Positions 1 through 9,107 of a DNA stretch of 64,000 nucleotides are shown here, piece by piece. This stretch comes from Candidatus Kapaibacterium sp. (GTDB lineage Bacteria > Bacteroidota > Ignavibacteria > Kapaibacteriales > UBA2268), in NCBI GenBank assembly GCA_023957315.1, contig JAMLHE010000004.1, forward strand, positions 186,001-250,000, given 5' to 3'. The translations under genes and the position numbers were made by a program. Every line of letters begins with the position of its first letter. Position 1 is the first letter of the stretch. A model generated the notes under the pieces. The model was not told the DNA's origin. It searched no databases and saw only the letters and a program-made list of their open reading frames with translations.

Positions 1-10
1 GAGGCAAATT

Positions 11-1462
11 ATGGAAGAGAAGAAACTCACAAGCGTATCGGGAGCACCGATTGCCGATAACCAAAATGTCATGACAGCCGGAAAACGAGGTCCGATGTTG
101 CTTCAAGATGTCTGGTATCTGGAAAAATTAGCTCATTTCGACAGAGAAGTTATCCCTGAACGTAGAATGCACGCCAAAGGTTCCGGTGCATTTGGCACCT
201 TTACCGTTACTCACGATATAACAAAATATACAAAAGCGAAAATATTTTCGCAAATTGGCAAAAAGACTGATATGTTTGCGCGCTTTTCGACTGTAGCCGG
301 TGAAAGAGGAGCCGCAGATGCCGAAAGAGATATCAGGGGATTTGCGATGAAATTTTATACTGAAGAAGGGAATTGGGATTTGGTGGGCAATAACACACCT
401 GTTTTTTTCCTACGCGACCCGCTCAAATTCCCTGATTTGAACCATGCCATTAAACGCGACCCAAAGACAAATCTCCGAAGTGCGCAAAATAACTGGGACT
501 TCTGGACACTTTTACCGGAAGCACTTCACCAGGTGACTATCACGATGAGCGAACGTGGTATTCCATATTCATTTCGCCATATGCACGGTTTTGGTAGCCA
601 TGCTTTCAGCATGATAAACGCTCAAAATGAAAGAATTTGGGTGAAATTCCATCTAGTTACTCAACAAGGAATCAAAAACCTATCTGACGCCGAAGCTGAA
701 GCAATCGTTGGTAAAGACAGAGAAAACAATCAAAGAGACTTGTTTGAAAGCATCGAAAGAGGCGATTTCCCAAAATGGGACATGAAAATACAAGTTATGA
801 CCGAAGAGCAAGCAAGCAAATTAGATTATAATCCATTTGACCTCACAAAAGTTTGGTATAAAAAGGACTTTCCGCTGATTGATGTCGGAGTCATGGAGCT
901 AAATCGCAATCCCGAGAATTATTTTGTCGATGTTGAACAAGCGGCTTTCAATCCTGCGAATATAGTTCCGGGAATTGGCTTTTCGCCCGATAAAATGCTT
1001 CATGGTAGATTGTTCTCCTATGGCGATGCACAACGTTATAGGCTTGGTGTCAATCACAATCTCATACCCGTTAATAAGGCGAAATGCCCTGTGACAGGCT
1101 ATCATCGTGACGGACAAATGAGAGTGGACGATAATTACGGCTCTACTATCGGTTACGAGCCAAACAGTTATGGTGCTTGGCAAGAACAAACCGAGCATCG
1201 CGAACCACCTCTGAAAATCGAGGGTGATGCTTATCATTTCGACTTTAGAGAAGATGACGACGATTATTACACTCAACCCGGAAAACTTTTCAGATTGATG
1301 AACCCTGAGCAGCAAAAAGTATTGTTCGAGAATACCGCTCGAGCTATGGGAGATGCTCCACGGGAAATTAAGCTGAGACATATTTCAAATTGCATGAAAG
1401 CTGATACCAATTATGGAAATGGAGTAGCTGAGGCTTTGGGACTGAACACCAACGAAGCATAA
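11..1462 (+). CDS. katA: Catalase, monofunctional haem type
   Basis: Decomposes hydrogen peroxide to water and oxygen. The 483 residues match the usual small-subunit clade 3 length. The distal haem histidine lies in [14 protein letters not shown] (H54), the distal Asn in VGNNTPVFF (N127), and the proximal haem-ligand tyrosine in [14 protein letters not shown] (Y337). The start is supported by a GAGG ribosome-binding site at positions 1-4, seven bases before the ATG. No signal peptide is visible, so it is probably cytoplasmic. The stretch before it is outside the window. A strong hairpin follows about 10 bases after the stop, so it is probably the last gene of its transcript. The family identity is very secure. 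Confidence 0.97.
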   Translation: MEEKKLTSVSGAPIADNQNVMTAGKRGPMLLQDVWYLEKLAHFDREVIPERRMHAKGSGAFGTFTVTHDITKYTKAKIFSQIGKKTDMFARFSTVAGERGAADAERDIRGFAMKFYTEEGNWDLVGNNTPVFFLRDPLKFPDLNHAIKRDPKTNLRSAQNNWDFWTLLPEALHQVTITMSERGIPYSFRHMHGFGSHAFSMINAQNERIWVKFHLVTQQGIKNLSDAEAEAIVGKDRENNQRDLFESIERGDFPKWDMKIQVMTEEQASKLDYNPFDLTKVWYKKDFPLIDVGVMELNRNPENYFVDVEQAAFNPANIVPGIGFSPDKMLHGRLFSYGDAQRYRLGVNHNLIPVNKAKCPVTGYHRDGQMRVDDNYGSTIGYEPNSYGAWQEQTEHREPPLKIEGDAYHFDFREDDDDYYTQPGKLFRLMNPEQQKVLFENTARAMGDAPREIKLRHISNCMKADTNYGNGVAEALGLNTNEA

Positions 1463-1472
1463 TTATTTTTCT

Positions 1473-1515
1473 GATTACCAAGCAGACTTTCGGGTTTGCT
1501 TGGTAATCAATTTCT
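1473..1515 (+). terminator. Rho-independent terminator after katA
   Basis: A perfect 12-bp inverted repeat (GATTACCAAGCA at 1473-1484, TGCTTGGTAATC at 1497-1508) with a 12-nt loop is followed by a T-rich stretch. It lies just after the catalase stop codon. Confidence 0.8.
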
Positions 1516-1551
1516 TTTGAATATATTATTTATTTCACGTTCTGTCTTCTA

Positions 1552-1583
1552 GTGCTGTCAGTTGTAACAACTGACGAGACAGG
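1552..1583. repeat. Palindromic GTCAGTTGT-type repeat, copy 1
   Basis: GTCAGTTGTAACAACTGAC is an imperfect-centre palindrome followed by GAGACAGG. The same core (GTTGT-ACAAC flanked by CTGTC/GACAG) recurs near 4800, 5678-5704 and 5716-5742, always in non-coding gaps of this host region. It is therefore a dispersed extragenic palindrome family. Confidence 0.6.
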
Positions 1584-1588
1584 TATTT

Positions 1589-1948
1589 AACCACTTCGTG
1601 GTTTAAGTGGGTGCGTGTGTTTGTTTCCCCGCATTTCATACGGGGTTATTCACATTTAACCACTTCGTGGTTTAAGTGTGTGCGTGTGTTTGTTTCCCCG
1701 CATTTCATACGGGGTTATTCATATTCAACCACTTCGTGGTTTAAGTGTGTGCGTGTGTTTGTTTCCCCGCATTTCATACGGGGTTATTTCTATTTAACCA
1801 CTTCGTGGTTTAAGTGGGTGCGTGTGTTTGTTTCCCCGCATTTCATACGGGGTTATTCATATTCAATCACTTCGTGGTTTAAGTGTGTGCGTGTGTTTGT
1901 TTCCCCGCATTTCATACGGGGTTATTCATATTCAACCACTTCGTGGTT
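1589..1948. repeat. Tandem array of five 69-bp units with two hairpins each
   Basis: The motif AACCACTTCGTGGTT begins at 1589, 1658, 1727, 1796, 1865 (as AATCAC) and 1934, each exactly 69 bp apart. Every unit has two inverted repeats: AACCAC-TTC-GTGGTT, and CCCCG-CATTTCATA-CGGGG. Units differ only by a few substitutions, and there are no indels. Because 69 is a multiple of three, the array stays open in one frame and yields a repetitive 142-residue reading frame (1611-2039). I see no ribosome-binding site for it and regard it as non-coding. Together with the flanking palindrome and C-rich tract it accounts for the 745-bp gap between katA and the protease gene. Confidence 0.85.
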
Positions 1949-2010
1949 AAACCCCAAACCCCGAGCTCCAAACCCCGAGCCCCAAACCCCAAACCCCAAA
2001 CCTCAAACCA
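1949..2010. repeat. C-rich AAACCCC/GAGCCCC tract
   Basis: Short degenerate repeats of AAACCCC and GAGCCCC run through this stretch. The complementary strand carries at least seven closely spaced GGGG or GGG runs separated by 3-4 bases, the pattern expected for G-quadruplex formation. It directly abuts the 69-bp array. Confidence 0.7.
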
Positions 2011-2207
2011 ATTATCCCCGACATTATGAAACTTGTTGAAATTAAATTACTGAACTGATTTCTTATGCGAAACTATTTTATTTTCGCATCGTATAAGATT
2101 CTATGCAGAAAGCAAATCAAAATTGAATTTTGTGCCTTAACGTTGAACTGTATTGGTTTTTCTGCTTTTTTTAAGAAGGATTTACTTAATTTTAAATTGG
2201 AGTTTTC

Positions 2208-4649
2208 ATGAAATTTTCATTGAAGTTTTTGTTGGTGTTAGTTCTTGTAGTTTTTTTGATAAGCCCTGTTGTGGCTGCTGATATCAAAGATGATGGTCCT
2301 GAATTGCAAATCATCGGCGGAGTAAACGCTGATATTGAGGATTATCCCTGGCAAATAGCCATTTTTACTGTGGATGCTGATGGAAATTTGGAAGAGCAAA
2401 TGTGTGGCGGCTCTATAATTGACCCATTTTGGATACTAACAGCAGCACATTGCGTTCTAGAAGATGCTCATAAAACGCAAAAGATTGTTGCTCATATCAC
2501 TCGACGCTCTCAACCCGACCAAGGGCAAGTTATTGAAATTTCGGATTACATTATTCACGAGGGTTTCGATACCGAAATTATTCAAAATGATGTAGCATTG
2601 CTCAGACTTGCTTACCCTATTGACACATCAAAATTTGGTTCAAAACCTATCCGACTTCTTTCGCCTGATGAAGAACAAAATGGATTAATTTCTCCCGGAA
2701 CGATGGCTACAACTACAGGATGGGGAATGACAACCTACGGAGGGGATGCATCAGAATGGCTCCAAGTCACATCCTTGCCGATTATTTCTTTAGAAACTGC
2801 AAATCAATGGTTCTCAGAAACTAATGTGCCAATTGAAGTAACCACAGATATGTTACCTTGCGGATACGAGGAAGGCGGGAAAAGTAGCTGCCATGGCGAT
2901 AGTGGTGGTCCATTATTTGTCAAAGATAATACAGATACTTGGGCACTTGCCGGCATCACTTCTTGGGGTGCAATTTGTGCGGGAGTAAAGCAACCTGCTG
3001 TTTATACCCGAGTTCCTTATTTTTATGATTGGATTATTTCTCACTCCAAACTTGGCATTGATGATGTGCCAACCGAAAACGATTACGTCGAAAATGTTAG
3101 AATGATTATTCCAAAAAATGTTTACTCGTGCGATGATTACACAAATTTTGGAGATGTTCTTATCAGAAATATGGGTTTGAATGATTTATCAAGTTTTGAA
3201 ATAATTGTCAAAACCGGCAGCTCACCTGATAATATTACAAAAACCGAAAGTCAAGTTATTACTTTGGAAAAAAGTTTACCTCCGATGGGTTCTAAAAGAA
3301 TTCCACTCCCAAATATTCATCCTGACGATGTAGGTAGAAACTATATCGAAGTCGAACTCAGTAAACCTAATGGTAATAATGTTGTCCCAAATTCTTCTAA
3401 AGGTCAATATTTTAATTATTCCGGAATCACCCCCCTTGTACTTAGTATTGATTTGGAAGAAGTATCACAGTTGGAAATTCAGGTGTTTTCTCTTGACAAT
3501 GAGTCATCGAAAAGTCTTGCAACATTTATGTCTGATGATGCCGGTAAAAAGCACCAATTTGATAATTGTCTTCCTGAAGGTGAGTATCATTTATTTATAG
3601 ACGGTGATGCAAAAGGCTCCTTTGAAATGAAGATAAATCACGAAGGAACTGACTATTTAATTGGAGAATCTTTTTTAACTGATTATTTACAATTTAATTT
3701 AACTTTACCTTTCGTTCCGTCTTATGATATTGTTGTCGAAATCCCTACTGATTTAGAAAACGACACAACTTTCGTTTGTGACATCAATGAATTTAATAAT
3801 GTCGAATACTTATTATTGTATAATATTGGTTCGCTGCCCAATCAAAACATTACCATTAGGACTACCATCAACGGTGTTGTGTCTGATTCGCTACTTGACG
3901 GAAAACTTTTCTATCAAAAATACATAGGAATACCATTAGATAAAAGTAAATGGCGAATTGGCGAAAACACTATAAGATTTGAAGTTGTTGATTATGATAA
4001 CATAGAAAGTGATTTAAATCCGGAAAATAATTTTGCTGAAAGGAAATTTCATATCGTCGAAACTCCACAAATAGCAACTATTGAATGGAAAGGCGACGAC
4101 TATCACTGGAGTAAAAGTTTTTATATTCTAAACTCTAAAGGGGAAATAGTCATGATGCAAGATGAGTTACCCGAAGATAGTTTTGATTATACAGTTTGTC
4201 TTCCGGACGGTTGCTATACATTTATTCCAATAGATTATTTTGAAGAGGAAGCTACTAATGAAACGGCTTTAGTCATGAAAAGAATGGATGGTTCCATCAT
4301 TTTCGAGATTAGCGGGCAGGATTTTGTCACAGGTAAAATAGTTGATTTCTGTACCTCGCCAACAAGCGTGGAAGATTATTCGCCCGAAAAATTATTAATA
4401 TACCCCAATCCGGCATCGGAGTATATAGAAATTAATGCTACTATCAACCCTACGGTTAACCGTAGGGATGATGAATCTTTTGACATCAATATTTTCACCA
4501 CACTTGGCGAAATTGTAATGACAGCCCCTTCGACAGTGAACTATAATGGCTCAGGGAATCAAAGTGTGAGAATTGATATATCTCATCTGCCAACGGGATT
4601 GTATTTCGTTAGGATAGGCGACCGTTTTGAAAAGTTTGTGAAGTATTGA
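2208..4649 (+). CDS. Secreted S1-family serine protease with T9SS C-terminal sorting domain
   Basis: Predicted extracellular chymotrypsin-fold protease (813 aa). A signal peptide (residues 1 to about 24, ending VVAA) is followed by the mature start IIGGVNADIEDYPWQ. The catalytic triad is visible: H81 in TAAHC, D128 in QNDVALLRL and S232 in CHGDSGGPLF. The S1-pocket position six residues before the catalytic Ser is Ser (S226), not the Asp of true trypsins, so a chymotrypsin- or elastase-like preference is inferred. The middle (about 290-720) holds CARDB-like beta domains. The last 85 residues (LLIYPNPASEYIEI ... GLYFVRIGDRFEKFVKY) are a typical type A T9SS sorting signal, implying export through the outer membrane with C-terminal processing. 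An unusual insertion in that domain is coded by a DNA palindrome. Confidence 0.93.
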   Translation: MKFSLKFLLVLVLVVFLISPVVAADIKDDGPELQIIGGVNADIEDYPWQIAIFTVDADGNLEEQMCGGSIIDPFWILTAAHCVLEDAHKTQKIVAHITRRSQPDQGQVIEISDYIIHEGFDTEIIQNDVALLRLAYPIDTSKFGSKPIRLLSPDEEQNGLISPGTMATTTGWGMTTYGGDASEWLQVTSLPIISLETANQWFSETNVPIEVTTDMLPCGYEEGGKSSCHGDSGGPLFVKDNTDTWALAGITSWGAICAGVKQPAVYTRVPYFYDWIISHSKLGIDDVPTENDYVENVRMIIPKNVYSCDDYTNFGDVLIRNMGLNDLSSFEIIVKTGSSPDNITKTESQVITLEKSLPPMGSKRIPLPNIHPDDVGRNYIEVELSKPNGNNVVPNSSKGQYFNYSGITPLVLSIDLEEVSQLEIQVFSLDNESSKSLATFMSDDAGKKHQFDNCLPEGEYHLFIDGDAKGSFEMKINHEGTDYLIGESFLTDYLQFNLTLPFVPSYDIVVEIPTDLENDTTFVCDINEFNNVEYLLLYNIGSLPNQNITIRTTINGVVSDSLLDGKLFYQKYIGIPLDKSKWRIGENTIRFEVVDYDNIESDLNPENNFAERKFHIVETPQIATIEWKGDDYHWSKSFYILNSKGEIVMMQDELPEDSFDYTVCLPDGCYTFIPIDYFEEEATNETALVMKRMDGSIIFEISGQDFVTGKIVDFCTSPTSVEDYSPEKLLIYPNPASEYIEINATINPTVNRRDDESFDINIFTTLGEIVMTAPSTVNYNGSGNQSVRIDISHLPTGLYFVRIGDRFEKFVKY
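4448..4467. repeat. Perfect 20-bp palindrome inside the T9SS domain coding region
   Basis: CCCTACGGTTAACCGTAGGG is its own reverse complement. It encodes part of the segment NPTVNRRDD, which interrupts the conserved beta-strand spacing of the sorting domain (between EIN and FDINIFTTLGE). It looks like an in-frame insertion of a small palindromic element. Confidence 0.7.
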
Positions 4650-4657
4650 TATTAATG

Positions 4658-4682
4658 TGCTGTCTTTGTTACAAAGGCAGCA
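4658..4682. repeat. Palindromic repeat variant after the protease gene
   Basis: TGCTGTCTTTGT-T-ACAAAGGCAGCA is an inverted repeat with one mismatch just after the protease stop. It is a sequence variant of the CTGTCAGTTGT palindromes in this region. It could act as a terminator-like hairpin, but no T-run follows. Confidence 0.5.
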
Positions 4683-4698
4683 CGGCAGGAAACGCAAA

Positions 4699-4790
4699 GT
4701 TCGTAAATAGTTCTATTCGTCATTCTGAACCGAAGGTGAAGAATCAAGTTTTAAAATACATGGATTCCTCACTTCGTTCAGAATGACGAG
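4699..4790. repeat. 92-bp MITE-like element, copy 1
   Basis: Begins GTTCGTAAATA and contains 13-bp terminal-type inverted repeats CGTCATTCTGAAC (4718-4730) and GTTCAGAATGACG (4776-4788). A copy of the same length lies at 5745-5836 and differs at only a few positions. It has no coding capacity. GATTCCTCACTTCGTTCAGAATGAC-like repeats are widespread in bacterial genomes, but the mobilising enzyme is not visible here. Confidence 0.75.
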
Positions 4791-4797
4791 TAAGTAT

Positions 4798-4829
4798 TTT
4801 CGTCTTTGTAACAACTGACCTGACAGGGA
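4798..4829. repeat. Palindromic GTAACAACTGAC repeat, copy 2
   Basis: TTCGTCTTTGTAACAACTGAC followed by CTGACAGGGA closely matches the segment at 5714-5742. It is a member of the same dispersed family and sits just upstream of the lipoprotein gene. Confidence 0.5.
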
Positions 4830-4867
4830 CAGGAAGTTAGATTGCTCATTAGCAAAGAGGTGATTTG

Positions 4868-5629
4868 ATGTTGAGAATAAGTTTGCTTACTTTAATTATT
4901 TTAGTGGCATTGAACGGGTGCTATTCTCCCAAGCCTGTTTATCGCTTGCAAGTCGCTGACCAAGAGCATATCAGCTGGAGATACGGCTCGGAATACCTTA
5001 CGATGAATTATAACAGATTGCATCTCGAAGCTGCCTATATCGAATCCTACGACGGTTTTCATGTTTTCTTTGTTACTGTAAGTAACGAATCAGGCTTGAA
5101 AGCCGTTGTTGACCCTGCAAATTTCTTTTATGTAGTTGATAAAATTGACCCTTACCTTGAAAAGAAACCGGATATTCAAGAGGGCGATATTGTTTTGGCA
5201 GACTCGCCGGAAGAAAGACTGTTAAAAATCGAAATGGATTTGTCGAATCAAATTGCATCGGACAAAAACATTGTTGCTCGCCAAATACTTACCGGCATAG
5301 TTAGCTCTGTAGCCGATGCCGCTATAGCAAATGCTGTTGGGGGCGATGATGAAGACATAGAAGAGACCCTCAGTGAGCGACAAGCCCAAAGAATGGAAAC
5401 CTACAGAGTGGATAGAGAGAACAGCAAATTGCTCATAGTTTCTATGGCGGAAAGGAAGCAATTTTGGGCTACCGAAGTTCTCCGAAAAACAACTTTATTT
5501 CCCGGTTACGAGGTCGGTGGCTATGTCTTTTTCAAACATTATGATGAAATTGAACGAATGACAATCAATTTCAAAATCGAGGGAATCAGCTACCCGATTA
5601 CATATTTGCAAGTGGTATATAAACCGTAA
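4868..5629 (+). CDS. Hypothetical lipoprotein
   Basis: 253 residues beginning MLRISLLTLIILVALNGCYS, a lipoprotein signal peptide with lipobox LNGC (C18). It is probably anchored in the inner or outer membrane. The start is set by AAAGAGG at 4853-4859. An in-frame TTG three bases upstream is less likely. The body has two beta-rich segments around a Gly/Ala-rich hydrophobic stretch (about residues 135-155) and an acidic linker (GDDEDIEETLSE). I do not recognise a named family. It stands alone between two copies of a MITE-like repeat, so the gene with its flanks could have been moved or duplicated by them. No function is assigned. Confidence 0.8.
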   Translation: MLRISLLTLIILVALNGCYSPKPVYRLQVADQEHISWRYGSEYLTMNYNRLHLEAAYIESYDGFHVFFVTVSNESGLKAVVDPANFFYVVDKIDPYLEKKPDIQEGDIVLADSPEERLLKIEMDLSNQIASDKNIVARQILTGIVSSVADAAIANAVGGDDEDIEETLSERQAQRMETYRVDRENSKLLIVSMAERKQFWATEVLRKTTLFPGYEVGGYVFFKHYDEIERMTINFKIEGISYPITYLQVVYKP

Positions 5630-5677
5630 TAGACGCTAAAAGAAGATTCTCAGCATATTAGATTTTCTCAATTTCAG

Positions 5678-5704
5678 TGCTGTCAGTTGTTACAACTGAC
5701 AGCA
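5678..5704. repeat. Perfect palindrome of the CTGTCAGTTGT family
   Basis: TGCTGTCAGTTGT-T-ACAACTGACAGCA is a perfect 13-bp inverted repeat around a single central base. It lies 48 bp after the lipoprotein gene, and a partial copy follows at 5714-5742. It is the best-preserved member of the family seen at 1552 and 4798. Confidence 0.75.
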
Positions 5705-5713
5705 TTGAAATAT

Positions 5714-5742
5714 TTCGTCTTTGTAACAACTGACGAGACAGG
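5714..5742. repeat. Palindromic GTAACAACTGAC repeat, copy 3
   Basis: Near-identical to 4798-4829 and immediately followed by the second MITE-like copy. The pair 'palindrome repeat plus MITE-like element' is thus partly shared between the left and right flanks of the lipoprotein gene, though in a different order on the left. Confidence 0.5.
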
Positions 5743-5744
5743 GA

Positions 5745-5836
5745 GTTCGTAAATAATTCTATTCGTCATTCTGAACCGCAGGTGAAGAATCAAGTTTTAA
5801 AATACATGGATTCCTCACTTCATTCAGGATGACGTA
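5745..5836. repeat. 92-bp MITE-like element, copy 2
   Basis: Same orientation and length as 4699-4790. The left inverted repeat CGTCATTCTGAAC (5764-5776) is intact, while the right one (5821-5834, CATTCAGGATGACG) carries substitutions. It fills most of the gap before the AraC-type regulator. Confidence 0.75.
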
Positions 5837-5897
5837 TGATTCTTTTTTTATCAAAATCTTTTGTCAATCTATTTCATGATAAAAACGTCATGTATTT

Positions 5898-6458
5898 ATG
5901 AAACTATTTGTCAAAAATATGGTTTGCAATCGTTGCATAATGGTTGTCAAAAACGAACTTGATGCAATCGGCATTATGCCATTAAATGTTGAGTTAGGTG
6001 TTGTGAATTTTGACAGAGATTTGACAAATTCGGAGAAACAATTAGCGAGTGAAACTCTGTATAGATTCGGTTTTGAAATTATTGACGATAAAAAAAGTCG
6101 TTTGATTGAGCATATCAAAACCTTGGTAATTGAATTGGTACACTACAAAGACAACGATTTGAAAACCAATTTGTCGGAATATTTGAGCCGTCACCTCAAT
6201 CATGATTATAATTATATAAGCAATTTGTTTTCGGAAGTCGAAGGCAAAACTATCGAAAAATATTTCATAGCCCAAAAAATCGAAAGAGTCAAAGAATTGA
6301 TTGTATATGATGAATTGTCATTGAGCGAGATTGCATTTCGGATGAATTATTCAAGCGTTGCATACTTGAGCAATCAATTTAAGAAAGTAACAGGGCTAAC
6401 TCCAAGCCATTTCAAAAATATTAAAACCATAAAACGTAGTCCTTTGGACAAAGTGTAA
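5898..6458 (+). CDS. AraC-family regulator with N-terminal metal-binding-like (HMA-like) domain
   Basis: 186 residues. Residues 1 to about 70 resemble a heavy-metal-associated domain with a CNRC motif (C10/C13), the usual position for Cu(I)-binding cysteines. Residues about 90-178 form an AraC-type double helix-turn-helix (KIERVKELIVYDELSLSEIA, then YLSNQFKKVTGLTPSHFK). Such short HMA-AraC proteins sit beside copper exporters in many Bacteroidota. Its position 110 bp upstream of a CopA-type ATPase, on the same strand, suggests copper-responsive control of the efflux genes; this is inference. It has no separate ligand-binding domain as in sugar-sensing AraC proteins. Confidence 0.85.
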   Translation: MKLFVKNMVCNRCIMVVKNELDAIGIMPLNVELGVVNFDRDLTNSEKQLASETLYRFGFEIIDDKKSRLIEHIKTLVIELVHYKDNDLKTNLSEYLSRHLNHDYNYISNLFSEVEGKTIEKYFIAQKIERVKELIVYDELSLSEIAFRMNYSSVAYLSNQFKKVTGLTPSHFKNIKTIKRSPLDKV

Positions 6459-6568
6459 ATCTTACAAATCTTTCAACTAAAATTGTAACATATTTAGCTC
6501 TCTATGAGGCTAAATTTGTATCAAGATTAAAATCAATTTTAATATTTACATTTTTCAAAGGCACGAAA

Positions 6569-8986
6569 ATGGGAACAAATCAAAATAAATCGTTTTTTAT
6601 TCCATTGGAACAAGTTGAGAGCGAACATTGCGCACTCATTGTTGACAAAGGGTTAGATCAACTAAAGGGCATTGAAAGCCACAAAGTTGAACTGAACAAT
6701 CGCAGAGCCGTTATTGAAACCGGTGACGGAAGCGAAGCTCTAAAAAAAGCCGTTAGCAAAATACGGGACTTGGGCTATGAAGTCACAACGGTTAAGCATA
6801 CATTCCCTGTGTTGGATATGACTTGTGCCTCATGTGCAATTAGTGTCGAGAGCATGCTCAAATCGCAAGACGGTGTGATTGACGCATCCGTTAATTATGC
6901 TACGCAAACTGTTGCCGTAGAATATCTCCCTAATATCATCACAACAAACGAACTCCGCAAAACCGTTCAATCTATCGGATATGATTTGATTGTCGAATCT
7001 GATGATGAATTTTCCGAGTCTGTGGAGGAAATTCAAGAAATGAAATTCGAGGCATTGAAACGGAAAACCATCTGGGCTATTGCCTTGTCTATACCAATTG
7101 CCGTGATTGGCATGTTTTTTATGAATATTCCTTATGCAAACGAAATCATGTGGGTACTTTCTACACCCGTTATCTTTTGGTTTGGTAAGAATTTCTTCAC
7201 CAACGCATGGAAACAAGCAAAACACCGCTCGGTGAACATGGACACATTAGTAGCTTTGAGCACCGGTGTTGCTTATGTGTTCAGCGTTTTTAATACGCTA
7301 TTTGCCGAATTCTGGATTGAGCGGGGTTTAGAAAGCCATGTTTATTTCGAAGTTGCTTCGGTGATTATAGCATTCATATTATTAGGGAAAATGCTCGAAG
7401 AAAAAGCAAAGGGAAACACTTCCACTGCAATTAAGCAATTAATGGGTTTGCAACCCAAAACTGTAACAATCATCGAAAGCACCGGCAATCAAGTTCAAAA
7501 GCCAATTGAAAATGTGAACAAAGGTGATGTTATTTTGGTCAAACCGGGCGAGAAAATTGCGGTTGACGGCGTTGTGCTTAATGGTAGCTCATATGTGGAC
7601 GAAAGTATGTTGAGCGGCGAGCCTGTCGCAGTCCTTAAACAAGAAAAAGAAAAAGTTTTCGCCGGTACAATCAACCAAAAAGGTGTATTTCAGTTCAAAG
7701 CCGAAAAAGTTGGGTCTGAAACAATGCTTTCGCAAATCATCAAAATGGTACAAGATGCGCAAGGTAGCAAAGCTCCGGTACAAAAATTAGTTGACAAAAT
7801 TGCAGGCATTTTTGTACCGATTGTTATTCTTATTGCATTGCTTGCATTTGGTGCATGGGTAATTTGGGGTGGAGAGGATGGATTCACACACGGTTTATTA
7901 GCATTCGTAACTGTGCTCGTGATAGCTTGCCCTTGTGCATTAGGATTGGCAACTCCTACGGCAATTATGGTCGGCGTCGGCAAAGGTGCAGCTCAAGGCA
8001 TACTAATTAAAGATGCAGAAAGCCTCGAACTTGCCAGAAATATCAATGCAATCGTTTTAGATAAGACCGGAACTATAACCGAAGGAAAACCGGAAGTCAC
8101 TGATATTCATTGGCTTAAAGGTGACAATAGCAGGCAATCTGCATTGTTAAGCATTGAAAAATTATCCGAGCATCCATTAGCCGATGCAATTTCGAAGCAC
8201 TTACAAGACACTGATTTGCAAGATGTTAAAGATTTCGAGAGCATTACCGGGCAGGGAGTCAAAGCAAAAGTTGGCGACAATTTCTATTATGTAGGCAATA
8301 AACAATTAATTACCGAAAACAATATTCCTATTAATTCAGATTTGTCTCAAAAAGCAGAAGAATTGAGCAAAGAGTCTAAGACCGTGATTTTCTTTGCAGA
8401 TAAAGAGAATACTCTGGCAATAGTTGCAATTGCGGACAAAATCAAGAGTACATCAATTAATGCAATAAAAAATTTACAAGAATTGGACATCGAAGTTCAT
8501 ATGCTGACCGGAGATAATGAATCAACAGCGAATGCAATCGCCAATTCGACCGGCATAAAAAATTATAAATCTGAAGTTATGCCCCAACAAAAAGCTGAAT
8601 ATGTCAAACGCCTACAAGAGCAAGGCAAAATTGTCGCTATGGTTGGTGACGGCATTAACGACAGCACAGCTTTGGCACAAGCTGATGTCAGCATAGCTAT
8701 GGGCAAAGGCAGCGATATTGCAATGGATGTAGCTAAGATGACCATCATATCATCGGATTTGAATAAAATACCTCTTGCAATAAAGCTCTCAAAGCAAACC
8801 GTTGTCACTATCAAGCAGAATCTATTTTGGGCTTTTATTTATAATATAATCGGAATTCCGATTGCAGCGGGTTTGCTTTATCCGATTAGCGGATTTCTGC
8901 TCAATCCTATGTTAGCCGGAGCAGCCATGGCACTAAGTAGTATCAGTGTAGTGAGCAACAGTTTGAGATTGAAATGGAAGAAATAG
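6569..8986 (+). CDS. copA: Cu(I)-exporting P1B-type ATPase
   Basis: Inner-membrane pump driving copper (or silver) out of the cytoplasm with ATP. 805 residues. An N-terminal domain with HMA-like spacing but no CxxC (about 1-75) is followed by a true HMA domain with MTCASC (C86/C89). Then come paired membrane helices, the actuator motif SGEPVAV, the transmembrane metal site CPC (C454/C456 in ACPCALGLATP), the phosphorylation site DKTGTITEG (D498), the HPLADAI nucleotide-binding motif and GDGINDS. The C-terminal helices contain the Asn and Met-Ser signature residues expected of P1B-1 pumps (YNIIGIPIAAG, LSSISVVSNSLR). It probably works with the upstream AraC regulator and the downstream small HMA protein. 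Confidence 0.95.
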   Translation: MGTNQNKSFFIPLEQVESEHCALIVDKGLDQLKGIESHKVELNNRRAVIETGDGSEALKKAVSKIRDLGYEVTTVKHTFPVLDMTCASCAISVESMLKSQDGVIDASVNYATQTVAVEYLPNIITTNELRKTVQSIGYDLIVESDDEFSESVEEIQEMKFEALKRKTIWAIALSIPIAVIGMFFMNIPYANEIMWVLSTPVIFWFGKNFFTNAWKQAKHRSVNMDTLVALSTGVAYVFSVFNTLFAEFWIERGLESHVYFEVASVIIAFILLGKMLEEKAKGNTSTAIKQLMGLQPKTVTIIESTGNQVQKPIENVNKGDVILVKPGEKIAVDGVVLNGSSYVDESMLSGEPVAVLKQEKEKVFAGTINQKGVFQFKAEKVGSETMLSQIIKMVQDAQGSKAPVQKLVDKIAGIFVPIVILIALLAFGAWVIWGGEDGFTHGLLAFVTVLVIACPCALGLATPTAIMVGVGKGAAQGILIKDAESLELARNINAIVLDKTGTITEGKPEVTDIHWLKGDNSRQSALLSIEKLSEHPLADAISKHLQDTDLQDVKDFESITGQGVKAKVGDNFYYVGNKQLITENNIPINSDLSQKAEELSKESKTVIFFADKENTLAIVAIADKIKSTSINAIKNLQELDIEVHMLTGDNESTANAIANSTGIKNYKSEVMPQQKAEYVKRLQEQGKIVAMVGDGINDSTALAQADVSIAMGKGSDIAMDVAKMTIISSDLNKIPLAIKLSKQTVVTIKQNLFWAFIYNIIGIPIAAGLLYPISGFLLNPMLAGAAMALSSISVVSNSLRLKWKK

Positions 8987-9107
8987 TACAGTAAAACTTA
9001 CAACTTAATCAATGAATTATGTAATTTATTGGTTAATCATTTAAGTATTTTTGTTATAAGAGTTTAGTTCTTTTTAATATTTATTTACCAACAATAAGGG
9101 ATGTATT

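Noticed and set aside
1611-2039. 142-residue repetitive reading frame over the 69-bp array
   Set aside because: The frame exists only because the unit is a multiple of three; there is no ribosome-binding site and the units show hairpin conservation instead of codon-type variation.
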